In this document: positions 1-6,627 of the stretch, in pieces
Numbering within the stretch: the stretch's first letter is position 1
How the letters are laid out: the number at the start of each line of letters is the position of its first letter
Translations under genes and position numbers: made by a program
From: Candidatus Colimonas fimequi
Lineage (GTDB): Bacteria > Bacillota > Clostridia > Peptostreptococcales > Anaerovoracaceae
Assembly (NCBI GenBank): GCA_018065295.1
Contig: JAGHTQ010000168.1
Coordinates: 1-6,997, forward strand
Direction: 5' to 3'
Length of the DNA stretch: 6,997 nucleotides
The notes under the pieces: model-generated
Databases searched by the model: none
Told to the model about the DNA's origin: nothing
The model's input: only the letters and a program-made list of their open reading frames with translations

Positions 1-1875
1 GCCCTTGATATGGGTTCGCTGATTGCGGGCGCTAAGTTCAGAGGCGAGTTCGAGGAGAGACTTAAGGCAGTTCTTAACGAAATCGAGAAGTCAGAAGGTA
101 GAATCCTTCTTTTCATCGACGAACTGCACAACATCGTTGGTGCGGGTAAGAGCGAAGGCGCTATGGACGCAGGAAACCTGCTTAAGCCTAAGCTTGCCCG
201 CGGTGAGCTTCACTGCATCGGTGCTACAACACTTGATGAATACCGCAAGTACATTGAGAAGGACGCAGCTCTTGAGAGAAGATTCCAGAAGGTGCTGGTT
301 GACCAGCCAACAGTGGAAGACACTATCTCAATTTTGCGTGGCCTTAAGGAGAGATTTGAAATCCACCACGGCGTTCGTATCACAGACAACGCCCTTATCG
401 CATGCGCAACACTCAGTGATAGATACATCAGCGACAGATTCCTGCCTGACAAGGCTATAGATCTGATGGACGAAGCCGCATCTAAGATTAGAACAGAAAT
501 CGATAGTATGCCTGCTGAACTGGACGAGATCTCGCGCAAAATTATGCAGCTTGAAATCGAGAAACAGGCCCTCGGCAAGGAAACAGACAATGCTTCCAAG
601 GCCCGCCTTGACCACCTTGAAGCGGAGCTTGCTCAGCTGCGAGATGAGAGCAACGCTATGCGTGCTCAGTGGGAGAGCGAGAAGAAGGCAATCGTACAGG
701 TTAAGGTAGTTAAGCAGCAGGTAGAAGACGTTAAGCACGAAATCGAAGAGGCTGAACGTAACTACGATCTGGAGAAGCTGGCTGAACTTAAGTACGGTAC
801 ACTGCCAGATCTTGAGAAGAAACTTCAGATCGAGCGTGAGAAGGCTGAAGAAGCCAAGGACGCAAGACTTCTCAAGGAAGAAGTTGGCGAAGAAGAAATC
901 GCTGAAGTTATTTCAGCGTGGACAGGTATTCCAGTTGCTAAACTGGTAGAGACTGAGAGAGAGAAGCTCATTAAGCTTCCTGAAATTTTGCATAAGAGAG
1001 TTATCGGTCAGGAAGAAGGTGTTCAGGGGGTCGCAGAAGCCGTTCTGAGAGCCCGTGCCGGCCTTAAGGATGAACATAGACCAATTGGTTCATTTATCTT
1101 CTTAGGACCTACAGGAGTGGGTAAAACAGAGCTTGCCAAGGCCCTGTCAGAAGCCCTCTTTGACTCAGAGAGAAACATGGTTAGAATCGACATGTCCGAG
1201 TACATGGAGAAGCACTCAGTATCTAGACTTGTAGGTGCGCCTCCAGGATACGTAGGATATGATGAAGGCGGTCAGCTGACTGAAGCGGTAAGACGTAAGC
1301 CATATAGCGTGATCCTTTTTGACGAAATCGAGAAGGCTCATCCGGATGTATTTAACATTCTCCTTCAGCTTCTGGATGACGGCAGACTTACTGACAACCA
1401 GGGAAGAACAGTTGACTTCAAGAACACAATCGTAATCATGACTTCAAACATCGGCAGCAGCTATCTGATCGATGGCATTAGAGATGACGGTACAGTTGCT
1501 GAAGACGTGAAGAAGAGAGTTGAAGACGAGACTAAGAAGTACTTCAGACCAGAATTCCTCAACAGAATCGACGACATCGTGGTATTCTCACCACTGACTC
1601 AGAATCAGATTGAAGGCATTATTACACTGGCTATGAAGGATATCGCTAAGCGTCTTGAAGACAGAGATATCACTCTGACTATGACTGATGCTGCACGTCA
1701 GTTCATCGCACGCGAAAGCTACGATCCGGCATACGGCGCAAGACCTGTCAAGAGATATCTGCAGAGAAGCGTTGAGACACAGCTGGCTGGCGAAATCATC
1801 CGCGGCAATATCAAGGATGGCGACGAAGTTGTCCTGGATGCAGATGGTGATAAGCTGACTTTCACAACTAAGTAA
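1..1875 (+). CDS. clpB: ATP-dependent chaperone ClpB, 5'-truncated by the window edge
   Basis: This is the C-terminal 624 residues of the Hsp100 disaggregase ClpB, which works with DnaK/DnaJ to pull polypeptides out of aggregates in the cytoplasm. The reading frame is open from base 1, so the true start lies outside; compared with the usual length of about 860 residues, the N domain and the first Walker A are missing. Counting from base 1, I see the pore-loop region AGAKFRGEFEER (residues 9-20), NBD1 Walker B ILLFIDE (35-41), and the LERR arginine-finger region (91-94). A long charged coiled coil at about 170-290 is the middle domain that separates ClpB from ClpA and ClpX. NBD2 follows: Walker A GPTGVGKT (369-376), pore loop GYVGYDEGG, Walker B VILFDE (437-442), sensor-1 TSN, RPEFLNR arginine finger and sensor-2 GARPVKR (579-585). 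No IGF ClpP-binding loop is seen, as expected for ClpB. All catalytic motifs in the visible part are intact. It ends with TAA, 24 nt before a terminator hairpin. Confidence 0.97.
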   Translation, partial: ALDMGSLIAGAKFRGEFEERLKAVLNEIEKSEGRILLFIDELHNIVGAGKSEGAMDAGNLLKPKLARGELHCIGATTLDEYRKYIEKDAALERRFQKVLVDQPTVEDTISILRGLKERFEIHHGVRITDNALIACATLSDRYISDRFLPDKAIDLMDEAASKIRTEIDSMPAELDEISRKIMQLEIEKQALGKETDNASKARLDHLEAELAQLRDESNAMRAQWESEKKAIVQVKVVKQQVEDVKHEIEEAERNYDLEKLAELKYGTLPDLEKKLQIEREKAEEAKDARLLKEEVGEEEIAEVISAWTGIPVAKLVETEREKLIKLPEILHKRVIGQEEGVQGVAEAVLRARAGLKDEHRPIGSFIFLGPTGVGKTELAKALSEALFDSERNMVRIDMSEYMEKHSVSRLVGAPPGYVGYDEGGQLTEAVRRKPYSVILFDEIEKAHPDVFNILLQLLDDGRLTDNQGRTVDFKNTIVIMTSNIGSSYLIDGIRDDGTVAEDVKKRVEDETKKYFRPEFLNRIDDIVVFSPLTQNQIEGIITLAMKDIAKRLEDRDITLTMTDAARQFIARESYDPAYGARPVKRYLQRSVETQLAGEIIRGNIKDGDEVVLDADGDKLTFTTK

Positions 1876-1899
1876 GTGGCGACGTATAAGAGAAATAAG

Positions 1900-1929
1900 A
1901 AACCCGGAAGCAATTGCTTCCGGGTTTTT
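1900..1929. terminator. Perfect-stem terminator between convergent genes, probably bidirectional
   Basis: A 12-bp perfect stem (1900-1911 with 1916-1927) closes on an AATT loop, so the whole 28 bp is a palindrome. On the plus strand it ends in five T (1925-1929), giving a normal intrinsic terminator for clpB. On the minus strand the stem is followed by T-rich sequence (TTTCTTATTTCTC), so it can also end the convergent operon whose last stop codon is at 1957, about 30 nt away. The bidirectional role is inferred from the symmetry and gene orientation. Confidence 0.9.
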
Positions 1930-1956
1930 GTCTGTGTTTTAAGCGCTTGCCAGGGC

Positions 1957-2490
1957 CTAACTCAATTTGAAATTATCCAATTTCGCGCCGTGGAATCTCT
2001 TCGTATAGAAACTGATTACGTACGTGCACGCTGCGTCGTAGATGAGCAGGATCACAATGCCTGCAGCGATAAGCAGTGGCATAGGAAGTCCGTTCGCGGC
2101 CAGATTGCCGCTAAGAACAATTCCTGCGCCTGTCAGGATCACGAAGAAATACAGTGCCTTGGCAACTGTACGGGTAAGCATTCCTGGAAGTCTATCCAGG
2201 AAAACTTTGATTATTCCGTAATAGCCGAACAGCAATATATATGCGATGACCATGATCTTATCTGGGACGATGAGAAATCCCAGAATTGAAGCGGCTACAT
2301 ATAGAAGCGCGCCGCCGCCGATACCCGTCTCGATGATCATGAACATGGTCATGACTGACGCGATACCCAGCATTGTCAGCTCCAGTCTAGGAATTATGGC
2401 ACTGCCGTACAAAAATATAATTGTAAGGGCGAGAAAAATCCCGCCCAAAGTAATCTTATTAAGTGATTTCTTATTCTGCTTCTGTGTCAC
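1957..2490 (-). CDS. Small polytopic membrane protein, family not recognised
   Basis: A 177-residue hydrophobic protein with a short Lys-rich cytoplasmic N-terminus (TQKQNKKSLNK), about five or six membrane helices (roughly 13-33, 38-55, 58-75, 78-95, 111-128 and 136-160) and a polar, basic C-terminal tail. The Pro after helix 1 (AIIPRLELT), the VPDK turn near 75-78 and the GYYGIIK segment (89-95) look like family signatures. I associate this pattern with uncharacterised clostridial membrane proteins. Its size and helix count would also suit an ECF-transporter S-component-like fold, which is only a guess. I chose the GTG at 2490 as the start because AGTGAGG lies 8 nt upstream. An ATG at 2568 is in frame, but it would add a basic, Leu/Arg-rich extension overlapping the cysteine tail of the preceding gene. 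With the GTG start the gap to that gene is 20 nt. It is the last gene of the minus-strand operon. Confidence 0.8.
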   Translation of the reverse strand: MTQKQNKKSLNKITLGGIFLALTIIFLYGSAIIPRLELTMLGIASVMTMFMIIETGIGGGALLYVAASILGFLIVPDKIMVIAYILLFGYYGIIKVFLDRLPGMLTRTVAKALYFFVILTGAGIVLSGNLAANGLPMPLLIAAGIVILLIYDAACTYVISFYTKRFHGAKLDNFKLS

Positions 2491-2498
2491 GTTAATCG

Positions 2499-2505
2499 CC
2501 TCACT
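2499..2505 (-). promoter_or_regulatory. Ribosome binding site that decides a GTG start
   Basis: On the minus strand this reads AGTGAGG, followed by an 8-nt spacer and GTG at 2490. It supports the 177-residue form of the membrane protein over a 203-residue form starting at 2568. No comparable site was found in front of the upstream ATG. Confidence 0.6.
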
Positions 2506-2510
2506 AGAAA

Positions 2511-3119
2511 TTAAATGCAGTCGCAGCAGCAGTCTGCGCAGATGTAACACTGAACTGCCTGACAGCAAAGGTCGTCAGTCTGATTATAGCCGCGGCCGTA
2601 AGCCTGGTTCTGATACTGATTACCCATGGACATGAGTCTAACGAAGGCTGTACGATATTCAGCGTTGCTTGGGTCCATGTTTGTAGCTGTCTGAAGCTTG
2701 TTGCGAGCATCGTCGTACCAGCCCTTCTTGTATGAAAGCATGCCCGCCAGGAAGAACCATTCAGCGCTTCTGTCTCTAGTGCCGTTAAGCATTGTCTCAG
2801 CTGCAACAAGATTGCCAGCGTCAAGAAGTCTTCTGATGTTCATGTAATCTGGTGTGCCCTGTGTGCTGCTGCCACCAGTGTTGCTGTTGTAGCCTGAGTA
2901 CTGGCTGCCACCGCCGTATGAATATCCACCGGAACTCTTTGACTTCATAATCATGTCGTAAGCCTCGTTGACCTCCTGAAGCTTCTCTTCAGCCAGATCT
3001 GCCAAAGGATTGTCCTGATGTCTATCAGGGTGATACTTCTTCACCAGTTCCTTGTAGGCCTTCTTAATTTCTTCTTCTGATGCAGTTGTGCTAACACCAA
3101 GAACCTCATATGGATTCAT
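2511..3119 (-). CDS. J-domain co-chaperone-like protein with TPR-like segment and Cys-rich tail
   Basis: A 202-residue protein. Residues 1-60 form a J domain that starts NPYEVLGV and carries the HPD motif at 30-32 between helices II and III, so it should stimulate the ATPase of a DnaK-type Hsp70. Residues 62-91 are a Gly/Ser/Tyr-rich flexible linker. Residues about 92-160 are helical and include a TPR-like unit (AEWFFLAGMLSYKKGWYDDA, then MDPSNAEYR), probably a substrate- or partner-binding module. The last 18 residues contain eight cysteines (185, 186, 191, 194, 197, 198, 199, 201), ending CADCCCDCI. The DnaJ zinc-finger repeats (CxxCxGxG) and the beta-rich substrate domain are absent, so this is not DnaJ itself. 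Its ATG overlaps the end of the DUF5685 gene by 14 nt and has a good AAGGGAG site 6 nt upstream (3126-3132), implying translational coupling. The tail may bind metal or be redox active, but no known motif fits exactly. Confidence 0.93.
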   Translation of the reverse strand: MNPYEVLGVSTTASEEEIKKAYKELVKKYHPDRHQDNPLADLAEEKLQEVNEAYDMIMKSKSSGGYSYGGGSQYSGYNSNTGGSSTQGTPDYMNIRRLLDAGNLVAAETMLNGTRDRSAEWFFLAGMLSYKKGWYDDARNKLQTATNMDPSNAEYRTAFVRLMSMGNQYQNQAYGRGYNQTDDLCCQAVQCYICADCCCDCI

Positions 3120-4011
3120 TTTCTTCTCCCTTCAGTGCATCCGGTCCGGCAATCGTAAGTCGAGTCTGATGATTGAGACCGAAGTAGATAATGTTCTCTA
3201 AAATACCTTGATTTTTCTTAATGTCTATTTCATCCAGAGACTGACTGATTACAGCCAGGTACTGGTATAGGTTAAATTTAAGTTCGTCTTCGATACGAGC
3301 TCTGAACTGGGCAGGCGTTTCGCTGGCCTTATCGTATTCGTATCTATAAAAGAGCGGGTTATACGCGCCGGTCTGCAGATTCTCCTCGATGTCATCGATG
3401 GCATCCACCAGGTAAATCCACTTGCCCATATGGTAGCCGATGCGGCCCAGAACCTGAGCTCTCTCATCGCCCTCGCCGTAGAGTTTCCTGACACCTTCGG
3501 CGAATATTATATCCATGATTTTCGCAAAAGAATCAGCCACCTGATCTAGCCCCGCGCACTTATCCTTCTCAAGAGTCGACAGCTGGTTCAGGTTCTCCTC
3601 AACCTCCGCGCAAAGGGTAGGGTAAGCAGCCTTAAGCTTCCTGTGAATTCTCTTAAACGCGCTCATTGCCACTCGCGCTGACAACTTATTCTCATCGTTA
3701 ACGTCATCGGCCAGCTTGTACCATGCCAGAATGAGCATGACGTCAGCTGCATAGTCGATGGCAGCGTTACGGATAATTGGTTTCTTCTGAATGTGATGAG
3801 CTATGCAGTGCTCCCTGTTCATCTTGTCGGGAGCATCGCTCAAGGACTCCAAAATAACAGCTAGAAATGCAGCGTCGTAGCTGAGCACCATTCGTGGCAG
3901 CTGGCCATATCTGGCACCGATTGACTTGCATACTCCGCAGTAGTATCCGGTGTAGCATTCATATTCGCGAACCTTCAGTTCGCCCTTGTCGACCTTAACA
4001 TATCCTAGCAT
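3106..4011 (-). CDS. DUF5685-type protein with two Asp-rich motifs
   Basis: A 301-residue, mostly helical soluble protein of unknown function. From memory of the family, the N-terminus (MLGYVKVDKGELKVREYE, then YYCGVCKSIGARYGQLPR and LSYDAAFLA) fits DUF5685, found mainly in Clostridia. Visible details: a CxxC at 25-28 and a CIAHH at 69-73, which together could form a metal site; DDVNDE at 101-106; and DAIDDIEEN at 202-210 followed by LQTGAYNPL. The two acidic motifs, about 100 residues apart on predicted helices, resemble the Mg-binding motifs of squalene/phytoene-synthase-like enzymes; this is an inference. The start at 4011 matches the family N-terminus, yet the 15-nt AT-rich gap after the amidohydrolase stop has no clear Shine-Dalgarno sequence, so expression may be low or depend on readthrough from upstream. 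The 3' end overlaps the J-domain gene by 14 nt. No signal peptide or membrane helix is seen. Confidence 0.85.
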   Translation of the reverse strand: MLGYVKVDKGELKVREYECYTGYYCGVCKSIGARYGQLPRMVLSYDAAFLAVILESLSDAPDKMNREHCIAHHIQKKPIIRNAAIDYAADVMLILAWYKLADDVNDENKLSARVAMSAFKRIHRKLKAAYPTLCAEVEENLNQLSTLEKDKCAGLDQVADSFAKIMDIIFAEGVRKLYGEGDERAQVLGRIGYHMGKWIYLVDAIDDIEENLQTGAYNPLFYRYEYDKASETPAQFRARIEDELKFNLYQYLAVISQSLDEIDIKKNQGILENIIYFGLNHQTRLTIAGPDALKGEENESI

Positions 4012-4026
4012 AGATATAACATAACA

Positions 4027-5226
4027 CTATAATGTGAAATCTGTGTGTTCAAGAAGTCCTTTATAAAGATTAAATCCGCTCATGAGCACTGTTTCGTCAA
4101 AGTCAAAATTAGTGCTGTGAAGTGAAATTCCTGTGCCTGTACCAAGCAGGAAAAATACTGCTGGCTTATATCTGCCGTAGAATGAGAAGTCCTCAGAAAT
4201 CATAAGTGGCATCTGAAGGAATTCGTACTTGTCGCCCTGTCCATCAAGGACTGGCTTGATCTTGTCAAAAAGTGCAGGCTCATTATATACAGGTGGATAA
4301 CCTTCGCTTCTGCTAAATGCTGTCTCGCATCCGTACTTCTCCTTAACGATTGCCAGCTGGCTTGTGAGAATATCTACAAGTTCAGCGAATGTTTCATCGT
4401 CATATGCACGGATTGTGCCCAGAAGATGAGTGTAGTCAGAAACGATGTTTCTAGCATATCCGCTTGTCATCTTGCCGATGTGGATGATTGTACGCTGGTC
4501 TGGTGTTTCAGCTGGAATGTATTCCAGATGGCCGATGCCGTCCTTGAAACGCTGAACAGCGCCAACTCTCTTAGCGTGTTCTTTGTAAAGATTCTGAACG
4601 TATTCAGTAGCGATGAAAAGTGCGTCAAGGCCTTCATAAGGTGATGTGCCGTGAGCAGCGTTGCCGTTAATATCGATGTTGATTTCTGCTGAACGTGGCA
4701 TGAGGGCGCCAGGGCGAGTTGTAACTACGCCGGCGTCAGCGAAAGGCCACATGTGAGTGCCGAATACAGCCTGTACGTTATACTTGTCCAATACCCCGGT
4801 TTTGCAAATTTCTTCTGCACCGCCAAGTGTCTCTTCAGCTGGCTGGAAAATAAGGAGCACGTTGTGTGCGCACTCTTCAAGTGAACCCAGATATTCGCCC
4901 AGCGTCAGTACCATGGACATGTGTCCGTCGTGGCCGCATGCGTGCATGAAACCAGGATGTGTTGATTTATATTCGCTCTCGACTTCTTCTTCAACTGGAA
5001 GTGCGTCCATGTCAGCTCTGAATGCGATGGCGTGATCTCTTCCAAAATCAAAAAATGCAGCAAGGCCATCATCACATACAGATGTGATTTCGCAGTCCAG
5101 TTTCTCCAGTGTTTCCAGAAGGTAGGCGCGAGTCTTAGGAAGCTTGCGGTCGATTTCTGGAATCATGTGAAGGTTACGTCTGTGAGCAGTTAATTTGTTC
5201 TGATAAATCTCATTAAAATTAGTCAT
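4027..5226 (-). CDS. M20-family metallo-amidohydrolase (aminoacylase / amidase type)
   Basis: A complete 399-residue zinc-type peptidase of the M20D group (hippurate hydrolase, N-acyl-amino-acid and IAA-amino-acid hydrolase relatives). It should cleave an amide bond to release a free amino acid, in the cytoplasm since no signal peptide is present. Likely metal ligands are visible: HACGHDGH (95-102, with C97 and H99), QPAEE followed by GGA (128-136, with E131/E132), H158 in FGTHMWP, and H370 in SLHSTNFDFDE near the C-terminus. The dimerisation-domain motif AHGTSPYEGLDA (191-202) and SEDFSFY (344-350) are also present. The Cys in HACGH is typical of M20D rather than of ArgE/DapE. The exact substrate cannot be read from the sequence. 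The ATG at 5226 has AAAAGGTG 5 nt upstream (5232-5239). It is the first gene of the minus-strand operon and is divergent from azlCD. Confidence 0.94.
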   Translation of the reverse strand: MTNFNEIYQNKLTAHRRNLHMIPEIDRKLPKTRAYLLETLEKLDCEITSVCDDGLAAFFDFGRDHAIAFRADMDALPVEEEVESEYKSTHPGFMHACGHDGHMSMVLTLGEYLGSLEECAHNVLLIFQPAEETLGGAEEICKTGVLDKYNVQAVFGTHMWPFADAGVVTTRPGALMPRSAEINIDINGNAAHGTSPYEGLDALFIATEYVQNLYKEHAKRVGAVQRFKDGIGHLEYIPAETPDQRTIIHIGKMTSGYARNIVSDYTHLLGTIRAYDDETFAELVDILTSQLAIVKEKYGCETAFSRSEGYPPVYNEPALFDKIKPVLDGQGDKYEFLQMPLMISEDFSFYGRYKPAVFFLLGTGTGISLHSTNFDFDETVLMSGFNLYKGLLEHTDFTL

Positions 5227-5248
5227 CTTAACACCTTTTCTTTCGGTA

Positions 5249-5277
5249 AATATAGATAGTTAATGATACCACAGCAA
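5249..5277 (-). promoter_or_regulatory. Probable sigma-A promoter of the minus-strand operon
   Basis: On the minus strand there is TTGCTG (5272-5277), a 17-bp spacer and TATATT (5249-5254). The -10 matches the consensus at five of six positions; the -35 is weak. The 5' leader would be about 15-20 nt and carry only the ribosome binding site. The position, right before the amidohydrolase gene, supports it. Confidence 0.55.
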
Positions 5278-5282
5278 GGAGC

Positions 5283-5292
5283 ATTGCGCAAT
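5283..5292. promoter_or_regulatory. 10-bp palindrome at the azlC -35, possible operator
   Basis: ATTGCGCAAT is perfectly symmetric. It overlaps the -35 of the rightward promoter and lies 5 bp beyond the -35 of the leftward promoter, so one bound protein could affect both genes. A role as operator is inferred from position only; a 10-bp palindrome can arise by chance. Confidence 0.3.
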
Positions 5293-5312
5293 TTGTGAGT
5301 TCGTTATATAAT
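5284..5312 (+). promoter_or_regulatory. Probable sigma-A promoter of azlCD
   Basis: TTGCGC (5284-5289), 17-bp spacer and a perfect TATAAT (5307-5312). Transcription would start near 5319, giving a leader of about 23 nt with no room for a riboswitch or leader peptide, so any control is likely at the level of initiation. It is back to back with the leftward promoter, the two -35 boxes being 6 bp apart. Confidence 0.65.
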
Positions 5313-5341
5313 GGCTAGACACGGCCCAGAAGGGTCAATTA

Positions 5342-6064
5342 ATGGAGGACTTAGAATTGGATTACAGACGAGGTCTTAAAGACGGAATTCCAATTGCATT
5401 AGGGTATTTTAGTGTATCAACAGCATTCGGACTTATTGCAGTTGACAGTGGTTGTACTGCAGTGGAAGCGCTGTTTATCAGCATGTTCAATGTTACGTCA
5501 GCTGGACAGTTCGCAGGTGTTACAATCCTGGCCAGCATGGGTACATATATTGAGATGGCACTGGCCCAGTTCCTTATTAACGCGCGCTATGCGCTTATGG
5601 CCATTTCACTGTCTCAGAAAATCAACGATAAATTCCGCGGAGTCAAGAGGCTTGCACTGGCTACGTTTATTACCGATGAGATTTTTGCAGTAGCTATTGG
5701 TCAAGATGATGAAGTGTCGGCAGCTTACTATGGCGGCCTGTCAACGTTGCCTTGGTTTGGCTGGGCTGGCGGAACATTCTTCGGAGCTGTTCTTGGTAAC
5801 ATCATGCCGGACATTCTCAGCACATCGCTTAGCATCGCACTCTACGGCATGTTCATAGCAATCGTAGTGCCACCAGCTAAGGCTAACTTCAAGGTGCTCA
5901 TCGCTGTAGCAATCGCTATCGCTTGCAGCTGCATCCTGTTCTACGTGCCAGTATTCGACGGCGTATCATCAGGCTTCGCAATTATCATCAGCGCAGTAAT
6001 CGCATCAGCAATCGGTGCACTGCTGTTCCCTGTAGATGATGAGGATGGAGGTGATGCAGCATGA
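5342..6064 (+). CDS. azlC: Branched-chain amino-acid exporter large subunit AzlC
   Basis: A 240-residue inner-membrane protein of the AzlC (LIV-E) family, which together with AzlD exports branched-chain amino acids or their analogues. Family motifs are visible: GIPIALGYFSVSTAFG (15-30), NVTSAGQFAG (50-59), NARYALMAISLS (80-91), TDEIFA (111-116) and GWAGGTFFGAVLG (140-152). About seven hydrophobic helices follow one another, with an acidic tail (VDDEDGGDAA). The length is normal for the family. The ATG at 5342 has AGAAGGG about 7 nt upstream. A TTG at 5358 preceded by GGAGG is a weaker alternative that would remove residues 1-5. The stop overlaps the azlD start by 4 nt (ATGA). Neighbourhood with an amidohydrolase suggests, but does not prove, that it disposes of released amino acids. 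Confidence 0.93.
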   Translation: MEDLELDYRRGLKDGIPIALGYFSVSTAFGLIAVDSGCTAVEALFISMFNVTSAGQFAGVTILASMGTYIEMALAQFLINARYALMAISLSQKINDKFRGVKRLALATFITDEIFAVAIGQDDEVSAAYYGGLSTLPWFGWAGGTFFGAVLGNIMPDILSTSLSIALYGMFIAIVVPPAKANFKVLIAVAIAIACSCILFYVPVFDGVSSGFAIIISAVIASAIGALLFPVDDEDGGDAA

Positions 6065-6381
6065 GTTGGAGCATTTTCTTACCTTATCTTGCAGTAATGG
6101 CAATCTCAACTTACCTGATCCGTGCGGTTCCGTTCGTGCTGATCAACAAGAAGTTAGAGAACAAATTCGTTAAATCATTCCTGTACTATGTACCTTACAC
6201 AGTGCTGTCAGCAATGACATTCCCAGCAATTCTGTACGGTACAAACCACATTCTCACTGCAGCCGCTGGCTTCATTACAGCAATCATCATTGCCTACCGT
6301 GGCAAAGGTTTGCTCATCGTTGCCGTTGGCGCAAGCGCAGCTGTTTTTGTGACTGAATTACTTTATTTATTCCTCGGTTAA
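6061..6381 (+). CDS. azlD: Branched-chain amino-acid exporter small subunit AzlD
   Basis: A 106-residue protein of the AzlD family, the small membrane partner of AzlC. Three or four helices are visible (about 5-28, 40-60, 62-79 and 83-104). The motifs TYLIRAVPF (17-25) and FLYYVPYTVLSAMTFPAIL (40-58) are typical. Length is normal. The start overlaps the azlC stop (ATGA) and has a strong GGAGGTGA site (6047-6054) inside the azlC tail, so the pair is translationally coupled and probably made in equal amounts. It ends just before a terminator hairpin. Confidence 0.93.
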   Translation: MSWSIFLPYLAVMAISTYLIRAVPFVLINKKLENKFVKSFLYYVPYTVLSAMTFPAILYGTNHILTAAAGFITAIIIAYRGKGLLIVAVGASAAVFVTELLYLFLG

Positions 6382-6386
6382 CCGAG
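6373..6386. repeat. 14-bp perfect palindrome across the azlD stop codon
   Basis: CTCGGTTAACCGAG is symmetric around the TAA stop (6379-6381). It lies 6 bp before the terminator stem. It may be chance, or part of a two-hairpin 3' end protecting the transcript. Confidence 0.4.
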
Positions 6387-6392
6387 TATATG

Positions 6393-6420
6393 AACTGGTG
6401 CTTCGGCACCAGTTTTTTTT
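6393..6420 (+). terminator. Intrinsic terminator of azlCD
   Basis: A 9-bp perfect stem AACTGGTGC / GCACCAGTT closes on a TTCG tetraloop, an extra-stable loop type, and runs into eight T (6413-6420). It lies 11 nt after the azlD stop and separates the operon from the intergenic array that follows. Confidence 0.95.
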
Positions 6421-6467
6421 ATTGTTCACTGGCTGCGCTGCGCTGCTTGACGATGAATGCTCTGGCA

Positions 6468-6519
6468 TTTCACCGGTGTGTGATTGGGAGACATTGATAA
6501 ATGGTAACTACCGTTGAAA
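6468..6519. repeat. Array unit 1: G-type (-) and T-type (+) half-sites
   Basis: TTTCACCGGT, 32 bp, ACCGTTGAAA. The half-sites pair at nine of ten positions; the one mismatch is the G/T variable base. Confidence 0.8.
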
Positions 6520-6541
6520 CAATTCTGGTAGAAAAAATGGT

Positions 6542-6593
6542 TTTCACCGGCATGTGCGCGGTAAACTTTGCAAAAAAGTGGCGACCGTTGAAA
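6542..6593. repeat. Array unit 2: G-type (-) and T-type (+) half-sites
   Basis: TTTCACCGGC, 32 bp, ACCGTTGAAA. Same spacing and same variable-base mismatch as unit 1, plus one end change. The 32-bp interior is unrelated to that of unit 1. Confidence 0.8.
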
Positions 6594-6627
6594 TAAAACT
6601 TGGAATTGGAGGGGTTATCTATTTCCT

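Noticed and set aside
210..738. Minus-strand open frames of about 130 codons opposite clpB
   Set aside because: They lie fully within the conserved clpB frame, and their translations have no recognisable domain; they are antisense shadows.
1876..2289. Plus-strand open frame opposite the membrane protein gene
   Set aside because: It begins right after the clpB stop, runs through the terminator hairpin, and its translation is low-complexity and Cys-scattered, while the opposite strand gives a coherent membrane protein.
2511..2530. Frameshift truncating the J-domain protein tail
   Set aside because: The codons run cleanly through CADCCCDCI to TAA, and the next gene's binding site follows at once; no displaced tail coding is seen in other frames.
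2491..2568. N-terminal extension of the membrane protein to an ATG at 2568
   Set aside because: It would overlap the Cys-tail codons of the J-domain gene, gives an atypical Leu/Arg-rich sequence and has no binding site; the GTG at 2490 does.
5313..5341. Leader peptide or riboswitch before azlC
   Set aside because: The predicted leader is only about 23 nt, too short for a riboswitch or attenuator.
6453..6497. Short reading frame of 14 codons starting ATGAATGCT
   Set aside because: No ribosome binding site, very short, and it runs across motif copy 1. A similar 22-codon frame from 6661 also lacks a binding site and overlaps the cca promoter.
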